Of a stretch of DNA of 64,000 bases, positions 35,382 to 44,485 are shown piece by piece. The position numbers and the translations under genes were made by a program. A model generated the notes under the pieces. That model ran no database searches and had not been told where the DNA came from. It saw only the letters and a list, made by a program, of their open reading frames with translations. Origin of the DNA: Paenibacillus radicibacter. Its GTDB lineage: Bacteria > Bacillota > Bacilli > Paenibacillales > NBRC-103111. How positions within the stretch are numbered: position 1 is the stretch's first letter; every line of letters starts with the position of its first letter. The DNA is taken from NCBI RefSeq assembly GCF_024721995.1, contig NZ_JANQBC010000007.1, forward strand, positions 62,001 through 126,000, given 5' to 3'.

Positions 35382-36131
35382 TTATAGAACTTGTGTTAAA
35401 TGACGGAGGGCGCGAATGATGATGACCCGCTGTTTACCGATCTTACGCTGGGAAATCTTTTTCATATGATTCGGGTGTATCCAGATGGCGTCCATTCCAC
35501 ACTTGGTCGCGCCAAGCACGTCATTCTTCCAGGAGTTGCCGACCATGATCGCATGTGAGGGGGTGCAATTCATCGTTTTCATTGCACTTTCATATATAGC
35601 TGGGTGAGGTTTGCGAAATCCATCTTGATGCGAGGAGAATAGGCGTTCATGTGTGAACCATTTACCAAGCTTGAGCTGACTCCAGTTCTTCTCCAACCGT
35701 TTGCGGGAACCGTTGGAGATGATGGCTAAAGTGTATTTTTCAGAGAGGGTACGTAAGGTATCATCCACACCAGGGAATAATGTAACATAGCTCTCCTCTG
35801 CATCGTCCACGGAATCAAAGAAAGCTTTCATGAAGGTTTGGGTTAGTTTAAAAGAATAGGGTTCGAGCGCTTTACGTAAACATTGCATTCGTAAATCTTC
35901 AGCTTGAGAGGAGCCTTTCACATGGGTTTTACGATGTTTGCTCCATTCTAATTTGTAGGTTTGCAGCACATCGCTTGGGCTCCAGCTCACATTCCCTTCC
36001 TTCCACCTGCCTGTAAAATCTTGCAATACCTCATGAAACGCCATATCGAAGCATTTGCGACGATCCACGAGCGTATTGTTCATATCAAAAAAAATCACTT
36101 TTTTGCCGCTCTGGGTAAAAAAGGGGCCCAT
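35382..36131 (-). CDS. HAD superfamily hydrolase with altered first motif
   Basis: A 249-residue haloacid dehalogenase-like protein. Motif I reads FFDMNNTLVD: nucleophile Asp16 is kept but the second Asp, the usual acid/base of phosphatases, is Asn18. Motif II is IISNGS, motif III Lys is in FRKPHPAIYES and motif IV is VGNSWKNDVLGA. The helical cap lies between motifs I and II. ATG 36131 has AGGAGG upstream. The altered motif may change the chemistry or make it a poor phosphatase. It lies directly upstream of pstS, possibly adding basal read-through into pstS. Confidence 0.85.
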   Translation of the reverse strand: MGPFFTQSGKKVIFFDMNNTLVDRRKCFDMAFHEVLQDFTGRWKEGNVSWSPSDVLQTYKLEWSKHRKTHVKGSSQAEDLRMQCLRKALEPYSFKLTQTFMKAFFDSVDDAEESYVTLFPGVDDTLRTLSEKYTLAIISNGSRKRLEKNWSQLKLGKWFTHERLFSSHQDGFRKPHPAIYESAMKTMNCTPSHAIMVGNSWKNDVLGATKCGMDAIWIHPNHMKKISQRKIGKQRVIIIRALRHLTQVL

Positions 36132-36211
36132 CGAAGCTCCTCCTCTATATTGAACCGAAATATGTTTCCATACCTTATGTTTATGAGGAATGCCCTGTAT
36201 CAATGTCTGCT

Positions 36212-36239
36212 TTGGGATTTAGTTCAGCTATGCTATGAT
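36212..36239 (+). promoter_or_regulatory. Candidate polA promoter
   Basis: TTGGGA (36212-36217), 16 bp, TATGAT (36234-36239), about 33 bp before the polA start. Confidence 0.5.
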
Positions 36240-36271
36240 GGAGTTAGTATGAAAAAATTGGGGTGCTCCTA

Positions 36272-38932
36272 ATGGAAAAATTAATCATCATTGATGGAAA
36301 TAGTATTGCATATCGTGCCTTTTTTGCTCTGCCTTTGCTCAGCAACTCAAGTGGTCTACATACGAATGCCTTGTTCGGGTTTACAACGATGATGTTGAAA
36401 CTTATAGAAGAAGAAAAACCTACGCATTTCCTTGTTGCTTTTGACGCGGGGAAAGCGACATTCCGACATAAGGAATATACCGAATACAAGGGTGGAAGAC
36501 AGAAGACACCGCCTGAACTTTCGGAGCAATTCCCTGTATTAAAGCAGCTGATTACGGCTTTTGGCATTGAGCAATTTGAGCTCGATGGTTTTGAAGCTGA
36601 TGATATTATTGGTACGTTAACTCGCATTGCAGATGCGGAAGGTAAGCAAGTGCTTGTCGTATCAGGGGATAAGGATATGCTTCAACTGGCTTCCGACCAT
36701 GTAACGGTTGCGATTACGCGCAAAGGGATTACAGAAGTGGATCGCTTCGGTCCAGCGGAAATTCAGGACAAGTATGGTTTAACTCCAAACCAAATTATCG
36801 ATCTTAAAGGTCTCATGGGTGATACCTCAGATAACATTCCGGGTATTCCGGGTGTGGGAGAGAAAACAGCACTGAAGTTCTTGCATGAGTATGGAACTGT
36901 TGAAGAAGTGCTCGCACATGCGGATAAGATCAAAGGTAAAATTGGCGAGAAGGTCGTTGCGCACGCAGACGATGCTCGAATGAGTAAGCAGCTGGCAACG
37001 ATTTACCGTGAAGTGCCAATGACATCGGAGTGGGAGACACTTAAGTTCGAGGGATATCAAGGGGCTGCACTTAAGGATATGTTCAGTAAGCTGGAGTTCA
37101 AATCGCTCTTAGCGAAGCTGGATTTTGCAGACTCCGATCAAGAAGCTTCATTAAATAGCGTTGAAGAGTTGCCAGTGACAATTGTATCCGGCGAAAAGGA
37201 TTACGAAGCGCTGATCGCGGCGCTGCCGCAAGTTACAGCGTTACATATCGAGGTGGTTGGGGACAACCCTCACCACGGGGAAGTGATCGGCGCCGCGCTG
37301 CACACGGCGGCGATGGGTTATTATGTTCCGTTCGCTGCGCTTAGCGGCGAAGGAGAGGGCGCGCAAAGCTTGCGCGCTTGGCTCGGCGATGCAAGTGTGG
37401 AGAAGGTCGTCTGCGACCTTCACCGTGCGGACATCGCCTTGCACTGGCACGGCGTCACGCTTCGAGGCGTGACGCAGGATGTGCTGCTTGCCGCTTATTT
37501 GCTCGACCCGACAGAGTCGAGTCTATCGCTTAGCGGCATGGCAGCACGCTACGGCACGCTAGGCTTACGTGCCGACGAAGATGTCTACGGCAAGGGAGCG
37601 AAGTTCCGCTTGCCGGAAGAGTCAGCCCTTGCGTCACACTTGTGTCGCAAGGCGCAGGTCATTGCCCATCTGGCAGGGCCGATGGGTGAGGCGCTCGAAA
37701 ACAGCGGCATGGGCGCGCTGTTCCATGAGCTTGAGCTGCCGCTGACCGGCGTTCTCGCAGGAATGGAGCAGCAGGGTATCAAGGTCGATACGGCTGCTCT
37801 GAAACAGCTCGGCGATGGCTTCGCTGCTGAGCTGGACAAGATCATGAACCGCATCTATGAGCTTTCAGGTACAGAGTTTAACATCAGCTCGCCGAAGCAG
37901 TTGGGTGAAGTTCTTTTTGAAAAGTTAGGTTTACCGGTTCAGAAAAAAACCAAGACTGGATATTCCACAGATGCGGAAGTGCTAGAGCGACTTGCGCCTT
38001 ATCACGACGCAATCGGGAATATCTTGCACTATCGTCAATTGTCCAAGCTTCTTTCTACTTATGTAGAAGGCTTGCTTAAAGAGGTACGTTCAAGCACGGG
38101 TAAAGTGCATACGTATTACAGACAGACGATTGCAGCAACGGGACGTCTATCTTCTCAATTCCCGAACTTGCAGAACATCCCGATTCGGATGGAAGAAGGT
38201 CGTCAAATTCGTAAAGTATTCGTGCCTGCTGAACCAGGTTGGTCGATCTTAGCAGCGGACTACTCGCAGATTGAGCTGCGTGTACTCGCACATATTTCCC
38301 AAGATCCGAAATTAATTGAAGCATTCCAACACAATTTAGATATTCACACGAAGACCGCGATGGACGTATTCGGTGTAGCGCAGGAGCAAGTTGATTCCAA
38401 CATGCGCCGTTCTGCCAAAGCAGTAAACTTCGGTATCGTATATGGTATTTCTGATTATGGTTTGTCTCAGAACTTGAACATCACACGTAAAGATGCAGCG
38501 CAATTTATCGAACAATACTTCGCTGTATTCGGCGGTGTTCGCAAATTCATGGACGACGTCGTAGTCGAAGCTCGCAAGAATGGCTATGTTACAACAATGC
38601 TCGGCAGACGCCGTATCTTACCTGAAATCAATGCATCTAACTTCAACCTTCGCTCCTTCGCAGAGCGTACGGCTATGAATACACCAATCCAAGGTACAGC
38701 GGCTGACATCATCAAGCTTGCCATGGTCAATATGGCTGCACGACTACGCGAAGAGGGACTCGAATCTCGCATGCTGCTTCAAGTACATGATGAATTGGTA
38801 TTCGAAGTACCACCGCACGAACTTGAGCGCATGAAGCAACTCGTTCCAGAGGTTATGGAATCTGCCCTCAAACTTGACGTCCCTCTCAAAGCCGACGTCA
38901 GCTTCGGAATGAACTGGTACGAAGCGAAGTAA
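36272..38932 (+). CDS. polA: DNA polymerase I
   Basis: An 886-residue repair polymerase. Residues 1-290 are the 5'-nuclease (IIDGNSIAYRAFFALP, DGFEADDIIGTL, SGDKDMLQL, GIPGVGEKTA). Residues about 305-480 are a 3'-5' exonuclease fold lacking the catalytic acids, as in Bacillus enzymes. Residues about 480-886 are the polymerase with motif A DYSQIELRVLAHIS, motif B RRSAKAVNFGIVYG and motif C QVHDELVFE. ATG 36272 is preferred to GTG 36263. Bases about 37200-37860, over the exonuclease fold and linker, are visibly richer in G and C than the rest of the gene. Confidence 0.96.
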   Translation: MEKLIIIDGNSIAYRAFFALPLLSNSSGLHTNALFGFTTMMLKLIEEEKPTHFLVAFDAGKATFRHKEYTEYKGGRQKTPPELSEQFPVLKQLITAFGIEQFELDGFEADDIIGTLTRIADAEGKQVLVVSGDKDMLQLASDHVTVAITRKGITEVDRFGPAEIQDKYGLTPNQIIDLKGLMGDTSDNIPGIPGVGEKTALKFLHEYGTVEEVLAHADKIKGKIGEKVVAHADDARMSKQLATIYREVPMTSEWETLKFEGYQGAALKDMFSKLEFKSLLAKLDFADSDQEASLNSVEELPVTIVSGEKDYEALIAALPQVTALHIEVVGDNPHHGEVIGAALHTAAMGYYVPFAALSGEGEGAQSLRAWLGDASVEKVVCDLHRADIALHWHGVTLRGVTQDVLLAAYLLDPTESSLSLSGMAARYGTLGLRADEDVYGKGAKFRLPEESALASHLCRKAQVIAHLAGPMGEALENSGMGALFHELELPLTGVLAGMEQQGIKVDTAALKQLGDGFAAELDKIMNRIYELSGTEFNISSPKQLGEVLFEKLGLPVQKKTKTGYSTDAEVLERLAPYHDAIGNILHYRQLSKLLSTYVEGLLKEVRSSTGKVHTYYRQTIAATGRLSSQFPNLQNIPIRMEEGRQIRKVFVPAEPGWSILAADYSQIELRVLAHISQDPKLIEAFQHNLDIHTKTAMDVFGVAQEQVDSNMRRSAKAVNFGIVYGISDYGLSQNLNITRKDAAQFIEQYFAVFGGVRKFMDDVVVEARKNGYVTTMLGRRRILPEINASNFNLRSFAERTAMNTPIQGTAADIIKLAMVNMAARLREEGLESRMLLQVHDELVFEVPPHELERMKQLVPEVMESALKLDVPLKADVSFGMNWYEAK

Positions 38933-39264
38933 TCTCGGCGCTGAGACCGTTGGGTTATTGAATTATTTTGAAGTGAAAATGAAGATGTATGAAGTAATTT
39001 CATGTTCTGTGATTAGAAAATGTTAAGTTTATAATATTGATGTGAGATTATTGGATTTAGTGAAATTGAGTGAATTATGCCATGCGCTAAAAGTAAAACG
39101 GAGTAAAAAGAGGTACTGGAGGAACGAAGTGCTCGCCTTTGAAATCGTGAAACTACCATGTAATCAATTCAAAATTCACGATTGAGACAGCGACCGGAAG
39201 TACCTCTTTTTACGCAGTGACTATATTTTCGCAAAACCGCTATTGAACGAAAGGTGAGAATCCC
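38933..39264. other. Intergenic region between polA and mutM
   Basis: 332 bp without a gene. The left 170 bp are AT-rich with no clear signal. The right half holds a long interrupted inverted repeat (39103-39213). A GAAAGGTGA ribosome site for mutM ends the region. Confidence 0.6.
39103..39213. repeat. Long interrupted inverted repeat, second element
   Basis: Outer arms 39103-39117 and 39199-39213 are perfectly complementary over 15 bp (GTAAAAAGAGGTACT). Inner arms 39143-39151 and 39175-39183 match over 9 bp (AATCGTGAA) around a 23-nt loop. The stretches between arms also resemble each other (CTCGCC opposite GTCGCT on the complement). No coding frame was found. The right outer arm ends in CTTTTTAC, a possible weak terminator for polA. 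Confidence 0.65.
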
Positions 39265-40089
39265 ATGCCCGAACTACCCGAAGTCGAAACCGTACGAAGA
39301 ACACTCACCGAACTTGTCGTTGGCAAGACCATTCAATCCGTCGATGTGCGTCTGAACCGTATCATCCAACTGCCGGACGATCCAGCTCTATTCGCAGCAC
39401 TCCTTGAAGGACAGACCATCCAAGAAGTCGGTCGCAGAGGCAAGTTTCTTCGCATCGTATTTGAAGATTTCGTACTCGTGTCTCACTTGCGTATGGAAGG
39501 TAGATATGGCTTGTATGATAAACAGGAGCCAGTTGAACTCCATACTCATGTCTTGTTTACATTCACCGACGGAACCGAGCTGAGATATAAAGATGTACGC
39601 CAATTCGGCACCATGCATTTATTTCCCAAAGGGGAGGAATTAGTGAAGCCTCCGCTTAATAAACTGGGATTAGAACCACTGGACGAGTCGTTTACATTCG
39701 AAGTTTTCCACAAAGCGATTGCGAATCGATCCACCAAGATCAAGCCGCTACTCCTCAACCAGGAGCGTGTCGTTGGTATTGGTAACATTTACGTGGACGA
39801 GTCGCTATTCTTAGCAGGCATTCATCCGGAGCGGGAAGCCAAATCTTTAGCTGAACTTGAACTGAAGGCTTTGTACACAGCCATTATTGACACGCTAACA
39901 ACCGCTGTCGAAGTTGGTGGTTCCTCCATTAAATCATTCGTGAATGGACAAGGTGAGATGGGGATGTTTCAGCATCAGTTCAAAATTTACGGGCGTAAAG
40001 ACGAACCTTGCAAGAAGTGTGGTGCACCCATTACGAAATTCGTTGTCGCGGGTCGCGGCACACATATTTGTACAAACTGCCAGAAATAA
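39265..40089 (+). CDS. mutM: Formamidopyrimidine-DNA glycosylase
   Basis: A 274-residue base-excision repair enzyme that removes 8-oxoguanine and cuts the strand. The N-terminus MPELPEVETVRRTL carries the catalytic Pro2 and Glu3. The helix-two-turn-helix is near VGIGNIYVDESLFLAGIHP, and the C-terminal zinc finger is CKKCGAPITKFVVAGRGTHIC with CTNC, including the DNA-binding Arg. Its place after polA matches the B. subtilis order. Confidence 0.96.
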   Translation: MPELPEVETVRRTLTELVVGKTIQSVDVRLNRIIQLPDDPALFAALLEGQTIQEVGRRGKFLRIVFEDFVLVSHLRMEGRYGLYDKQEPVELHTHVLFTFTDGTELRYKDVRQFGTMHLFPKGEELVKPPLNKLGLEPLDESFTFEVFHKAIANRSTKIKPLLLNQERVVGIGNIYVDESLFLAGIHPEREAKSLAELELKALYTAIIDTLTTAVEVGGSSIKSFVNGQGEMGMFQHQFKIYGRKDEPCKKCGAPITKFVVAGRGTHICTNCQK

Positions 40090-40174
40090 TCGTGAAATAG
40101 GCACCATGGACAGATGCCCCTCCATATGATAGATAGAAATGCTTCGAAATGCTTTCTATTAGGGGGATTTATCT

Positions 40175-40864
40175 ATGCTGCCTATCTTATCACTTCTGGT
40201 TCTGGCTATTGCCGTTTCGCTTGACGGTTTTGGCGTAGGTATGATGTATGGATTACGTAGAATTCGAATTGGTTTACTTTCAGTCGCGATTATTTCCTGT
40301 TTCTCAGGAATTATTATTTACATGTCGATGGGAATTGGACAGTGGTTATCTTCATTCTTGAGTCCAGCATGGTCAAGTCGGGTTGGAGCAATCATCCTGA
40401 TCGGTATTGGTGTCTGGGCACTTGTTCAACTTTTTATGCAGAAGAATCATGATTCGAAAGAATCATCATCAGATACAATCGCTCAAAAAAGTGAAAATGA
40501 AGAAAGTACGATTTCCACCGTTAAAGAAATACTTAACATTGAATTACGTCGATTCGGGCTTGTCATTCAAATTCTTCGAACTCCAGCGGCAGCAGATATT
40601 GATAAATCGGGCTCCATTTCGGCTTCAGAAGCTGTGTTTCTAGGCTTAGCATTGTCCCTTGATTCATTCGGCGCGGGAATTGGCGCAGCATTAATCGGGT
40701 TTGCACCTGCATTAACTGCAACTGTCATCGCCCTATCAAGTGGAACGTTTATTGCGCTTGGTCTTCATTTTGGCTTGAAGTTCGCTGACCTCGCTTGGGT
40801 TCGTAAAATGTCATTGTTGCCTGGATGCGTACTCATCATAATGGGAGTCATCAAATTATTGTAG
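40175..40864 (+). CDS. ytaF: Sporulation membrane protein YtaF (MntP-like fold)
   Basis: A 229-residue protein with about six membrane segments in two halves. Each half has an acidic SLDGFGVG or SLDSFGAG motif, the arrangement of MntP-type transporters. A polar loop (about 88-125) and DIDKSGSIS, which looks like a calcium loop, join the halves. The B. subtilis homologue is called a sporulation membrane protein; its substrate is not established. A TTAGGGGG site precedes the ATG, and coaE follows after 19 bp. Confidence 0.85.
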   Translation: MLPILSLLVLAIAVSLDGFGVGMMYGLRRIRIGLLSVAIISCFSGIIIYMSMGIGQWLSSFLSPAWSSRVGAIILIGIGVWALVQLFMQKNHDSKESSSDTIAQKSENEESTISTVKEILNIELRRFGLVIQILRTPAAADIDKSGSISASEAVFLGLALSLDSFGAGIGAALIGFAPALTATVIALSSGTFIALGLHFGLKFADLAWVRKMSLLPGCVLIIMGVIKLL

Positions 40865-40883
40865 GATGTAAGGGGGAGAAGTA

Positions 40884-41480
40884 ATGAACATCGGACTTAC
40901 CGGCGGTATAGCTTGTGGGAAAAGTACAGTAGCTGCGAAGCTCGTACAGCTTGGAGCTATTCTAATTGATGCAGATGTGATTGCCCGTGAGGTAGTCATG
41001 CCCGGAACACCTGGTTTGCAGCAAATAACAGCACACTTCGGCCCGGAAGTCTTACAAGAAGATTATACATTGAATCGAAAAGCACTTGGCAGCCTAATAT
41101 TCGGTGATGAGGAGCAGCGGTTCGCATTAAATGCGATCCTGCATCCCCTCATTCGAGCGAGGATCAAGAGTCGACTCGCGGAAGAGCAGCTTGCTAATCC
41201 GGACAAGCTGGTAGTCGTCGATATTCCTCTACTCTATGAATCCCAGTATGAGGTTATTGTTGATCAGGTTATGGTCGTCTATATCCCAAGGGAATTACAA
41301 GTAGAGCGTTTGATGGCACGAGATGGTTATAGTCTAGAAGAGGCAGAGAGCCGTCTTCAATCTCAAATGAGCATTGAAGAGAAGCGCCAGCGTGCAGATA
41401 TCGTTATTGATAATCGTGGTACAATCGCAGCAACAGAAGAGCAGATCGAAACCTTTTGGAAAGGAATCGAAGGCGGATGA
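40884..41480 (+). CDS. coaE: Dephospho-CoA kinase
   Basis: A 198-residue kinase for the last step of coenzyme A synthesis. The P-loop is GLTGGIACGKSTV (residues 4-16), followed by LIDADVIARE, the lid region QQITAHFGPEVLQ and VVDIPLLYE. AAGGGGGAG precedes the ATG. The TGA stop overlaps the next start in an ATGA arrangement. Confidence 0.95.
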   Translation: MNIGLTGGIACGKSTVAAKLVQLGAILIDADVIAREVVMPGTPGLQQITAHFGPEVLQEDYTLNRKALGSLIFGDEEQRFALNAILHPLIRARIKSRLAEEQLANPDKLVVVDIPLLYESQYEVIVDQVMVVYIPRELQVERLMARDGYSLEEAESRLQSQMSIEEKRQRADIVIDNRGTIAATEEQIETFWKGIEGG

Positions 41481-42049
41481 GTTTTTTTCGAAAGAAACGA
41501 TTCTTCGCGATGCTGCTGCTCATTATTACGTTTACGATGTTTGTGTTCTCTGATGTGTTCTCTAGCTTGTTATATCCGATTCATTATAAAGAAGAAATTA
41601 AGAAGCATGCTACAACCTACAATGTTGATCCTCTACTAGTTGCGGCAATCATCCGTGTGGAAAGTAATTATAAGCCCAATGAGACGAGCAAGAAGGGTGC
41701 ACTTGGACTCATGCAGCTTATGCCAGAGACCGCAAAGTGGATTAATGAATTTGGTCGGCTTTCCGGTTCGATGGACAAGGTGATGGATGCCGATTTTAAT
41801 ATTCAGATGGGATCTTGGTATGTAAACTTCCTGCTCAATCAATATAATGGTGATATGGTAATGGCAGTCGCGGCTTATAATGCTGGACAAGGTAATGTGA
41901 AGAAATGGATCATGAACGGTGTTTGGGATGGTACAGAGAAAAATTCGGTGCAAATTCCTTATGGGGAGACCAGACATTTTGTTCAAAGAGTTTTGTACTA
42001 TTATCATAAATATTATAAACTTTATGGAGAGAGCTGGTACACAGCTTGA
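41477..42049 (+). CDS. Lytic transglycosylase (SLT domain, YtaG-locus)
   Basis: A 190-residue membrane-anchored peptidoglycan lyase. An N-terminal membrane segment (about 9-28) is followed by the SLT domain: the catalytic Glu is in AAIIRVESNYKPNETS, then KGALGLMQLMPETAKWI, and the repeat-core motif AVAAYNAGQGNVKKW. ATG 41477 overlaps the coaE stop by 4 bp; TTG 41456 is in frame but less likely. A strong terminator follows. Confidence 0.9.
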   Translation: MSFFRKKRFFAMLLLIITFTMFVFSDVFSSLLYPIHYKEEIKKHATTYNVDPLLVAAIIRVESNYKPNETSKKGALGLMQLMPETAKWINEFGRLSGSMDKVMDADFNIQMGSWYVNFLLNQYNGDMVMAVAAYNAGQGNVKKWIMNGVWDGTEKNSVQIPYGETRHFVQRVLYYYHKYYKLYGESWYTA

Positions 42050-42069
42050 CCCAATAGGTATAGCAAGAA

Positions 42070-42103
42070 GTGCTGAAGTTTCCTTCAGCACCCCTTACTT
42101 TTG
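42070..42103 (+). terminator. Terminator after coaE operon
   Basis: GTGCTGAAG (42070-42078) pairs with CTTCAGCAC (42083-42091), then CCCTTACTTTT. It may also serve the convergent spore protein gene weakly. Confidence 0.75.
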
Positions 42104-42119
42104 AAGTATCGTTGGTGAA

Positions 42120-42329
42120 TTAACGGCTTTGTCCTGCTAATTGTTGTTCAGCGATTTGGACTAGACGTTTAGTGATGTTACCACCGATGGAACCAGTGTC
42201 ACGAGTAGCCATGTTGCCATAGTATCCATCTTGAGGGATAGCGATACCTAGCTCTTGAGCTACTTCATATTTCATTTGATCCAAAGCTGCGTTAGCTTGA
42301 GGAACGACCAAAGTGTTGTTACCTGCCAT
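42120..42329 (-). CDS. Alpha/beta-type small acid-soluble spore protein
   Basis: A 69-residue spore DNA-binding protein. The family cores are visible: ALDQMKYEVAQELGI with the GPR protease site at the Glu-Leu region, and MATRDTGSIGGNITKRLVQ. These proteins coat DNA in dormant spores and protect it from UV. GAGGAGGTGA precedes the ATG. It proves a spore-forming host. Confidence 0.95.
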   Translation of the reverse strand: MAGNNTLVVPQANAALDQMKYEVAQELGIAIPQDGYYGNMATRDTGSIGGNITKRLVQIAEQQLAGQSR

Positions 42330-42436
42330 GTGTGTTCACCTCCTCTTGGTTGGTAAATCTATTATGCTCGTTTTTTCAAAGTTCATTACAAGTTATAATT
42401 GGCAAATTCGAACAATTATTAAGGTGGTGAAGTCAT

Positions 42437-42913
42437 ATGAAATGCCCATATTGCGATCATTCGGGTACGAAGGTACTCGACTCTAGAGCTGCGAACGAGA
42501 ATAAGTCTATTCGCCGCCGCAGAGAATGCGAAAAATGCTTAAAAAGATTCACAACATTTGAGACGGTTGAAGAAACGCCGCTAATCGTCATTAAGAAGGA
42601 CGGGTCCAGGGAAGAGTTTTCGCGCGAGAAGATGCTCCGCGGATTAATTCGTGCTTGTGAGAAAAGACCGGTATCGATGGAACGCTTAGAGAAAGTAGTG
42701 ACTGAAGTCGAGCTGCAGCTTCGCACAACCGCACTAGCAGAAGTGGAAGCGCGGGCTATTGGAGAAGTTGTCATGGAACAATTGTATCCGGTAGATGAAG
42801 TGGCTTATATCCGTTTTGCATCGGTGTATCGTCAATTCAAGGATATTAATATGTTCTTAAAAGAACTGACGCAAATCTTAGGCAAGAATGATGATGATTT
42901 ATTAAAAAAATAA
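42437..42913 (+). CDS. nrdR: Transcriptional repressor NrdR
   Basis: A 158-residue repressor of ribonucleotide reductase genes. The N-terminal zinc ribbon has CPYC and CEKC (residues 3-34) with [17 protein letters not shown]. The ATP-cone domain begins [20 protein letters not shown]. It senses ATP and dATP. A strong GGTGGTG site precedes the ATG and a terminator follows. Confidence 0.96.
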   Translation: MKCPYCDHSGTKVLDSRAANENKSIRRRRECEKCLKRFTTFETVEETPLIVIKKDGSREEFSREKMLRGLIRACEKRPVSMERLEKVVTEVELQLRTTALAEVEARAIGEVVMEQLYPVDEVAYIRFASVYRQFKDINMFLKELTQILGKNDDDLLKK

Positions 42914-42926
42914 GAGGCAAGCAAGT

Positions 42927-42955
42927 ACCGTCGATTATGGTCGGCGGTTTTTTGT
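42927..42955 (+). terminator. Terminator after nrdR
   Basis: ACCGTCGA (42927-42934) pairs with TCGGCGGT (42941-42948, one G-U), then TTTTT. Confidence 0.85.
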
Positions 42956-42992
42956 GAAGAAAAGATAGTTACTTATAAGGGGAGAGAAATAA

Positions 42993-43781
42993 ATGAGAAA
43001 GATTAGATTTATTTTTGCTTTAATTATAGGACTGGCATTAGTAGCGGGTTGTTCGAATGGTGCGAAGCAGCAGGATGAGCCCAAGATTGAGTTAACGATT
43101 TCAGCAGCAGCGAGCTTAACAGATAGTCTTAATGAAATTCAGAAGTTGTATGAAGTGGAACATCCGAATGTTAAACTCACTTTTAACTTTGGTGCATCAG
43201 GCAGTTTACAACAACAAATTGAGCAAGGTGCACCAGTTGATGTATTTTTCTCGGCTGGGAAGAAGCAAGTAGACGCACTAGTGGGTAAAAACTTGATGAA
43301 TCGTCAATATGTTGCAAATGTCGTGAACAATGAGTTGGTAGCTGTTATTCCATCGGAATCGAGCTTACAGTTGCAGTCGGCAAAAGACTTAAGCAAGGCA
43401 AATATTCAGAAGCTTGCATTAGGTGAGCCAGAAGCAGTGCCAGCTGGCAGCTATTCGAAGGAAATGCTCGTACATAATGGTCTATGGGAAAGTCTTAACG
43501 CGAAGATGGTATTTGCCAAAGACGTTCGCCAAGTGTTGACTTATGTAGAGAGCGGTAACGTAGACATAGGTTTCGTGTATAAGACAGATGCTCGAATTTC
43601 GAATAAAGTGAAGGTTGCGTTTACGGCAGAGGCTGGCAGTCATAAGCCGATTGAGTATCCAATAGGAATAGTAGAAGGTTCTAAGCATGTGAAGGAGTCG
43701 CAAGCTTGGATTCAATTTTTACAAAGTAAACCTGCACAGCAAGTGTTTGAGAAATATGGATTCGTTATTCCAGGGAAATAA
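42993..43781 (+). CDS. modA: Molybdate-binding lipoprotein ModA
   Basis: A 262-residue binding protein of a molybdate/tungstate importer. The signal peptide ends in LVAGC. The family marks are ISAAASLTDSLNEIQKLYE, FNFGASGSLQQQIEQGAPVDVFFSAG and the late VESGNVDIGFVYKTDA. GGGGAGAG precedes the ATG. modB follows with no gap. Confidence 0.92.
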   Translation: MRKIRFIFALIIGLALVAGCSNGAKQQDEPKIELTISAAASLTDSLNEIQKLYEVEHPNVKLTFNFGASGSLQQQIEQGAPVDVFFSAGKKQVDALVGKNLMNRQYVANVVNNELVAVIPSESSLQLQSAKDLSKANIQKLALGEPEAVPAGSYSKEMLVHNGLWESLNAKMVFAKDVRQVLTYVESGNVDIGFVYKTDARISNKVKVAFTAEAGSHKPIEYPIGIVEGSKHVKESQAWIQFLQSKPAQQVFEKYGFVIPGK

Positions 43782-44456
43782 ATGATGGACTGGGGATCCT
43801 TCTTAAAGCCAATCCTACTGTCCTTACAAATTGGAGGCTTATCTGCTGTTATTGTGTTTGTTATGGGTGGATTTGCTGCATGGTGGATGAGCAGTAAATC
43901 CTTCTGGGGGAAAACGGCGGTTGAAACGTGCTTTATGCTGCCACTCGTTCTGCCGCCAACGGTTGTTGGTTTTATTTTGCTTATGTTATTAGGAAGAAAA
44001 AGTACAATCGGCCAGGCTATCGAATGGGTGTTTAACCAACCCGTTGTATTTACTTGGTGGGCAGGGGTGATCGCAGCGGTCGTGGTGGCATTCCCGCTTG
44101 TATATCAGACAATGAAGAATGGTTTTGCAGCCATTGATTCAAGCTATATGGAAGCGGCGCGTTCCAGTGGTGCGAGTGAATGGCAAGTGTTAAGGTGGAT
44201 TATGCTGCCGCTTGCATCACGCTCACTTCTGACCGCACTCATTCTTGGATTCGCTCGTGGTCTTGGTGAATTTGGTGCAACATTAATGCTTGCAGGCAAT
44301 ATTCCGGGGAAAACACAGACGATCCCAACTGCGATTTATGTAGCCGTTGAAACAGGTCAAATGCAGCTTGCATGGGCATGGTGCGGCTGCATTATTGTGA
44401 TATCCTTCTTATTATTGTTATTTACAAGAGGCTCCAGTTCCTCTACAATGAGATAG
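43782..44456 (+). CDS. modB: Molybdate ABC transporter permease ModB
   Basis: A 224-residue permease with five to six membrane segments. It has LPPTVVGFILLMLLG, the EAA loop YMEAARSSGASEWQVLRWIMLP and the ModB-typical GRGLGEFGATLMLAGNIPGKTQTIPTAIY. The ATG directly abuts the modA stop; a second ATG is the next codon. The expected ATPase gene modC is not downstream, so the ATPase must come from elsewhere or be missing. Confidence 0.92.
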   Translation: MMDWGSFLKPILLSLQIGGLSAVIVFVMGGFAAWWMSSKSFWGKTAVETCFMLPLVLPPTVVGFILLMLLGRKSTIGQAIEWVFNQPVVFTWWAGVIAAVVVAFPLVYQTMKNGFAAIDSSYMEAARSSGASEWQVLRWIMLPLASRSLLTALILGFARGLGEFGATLMLAGNIPGKTQTIPTAIYVAVETGQMQLAWAWCGCIIVISFLLLLFTRGSSSSTMR

Positions 44457-44485
44457 TTTTGTAACAAAGATAGGAGCGACAACTC

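Noticed and set aside
36249-36272. Seven-codon leader peptide frame (MKKLGCS) whose TAA overlaps the polA ATG.
   Set aside because: The candidate promoter places the RNA start at about 36246, leaving no room for a ribosome site before this ATG.
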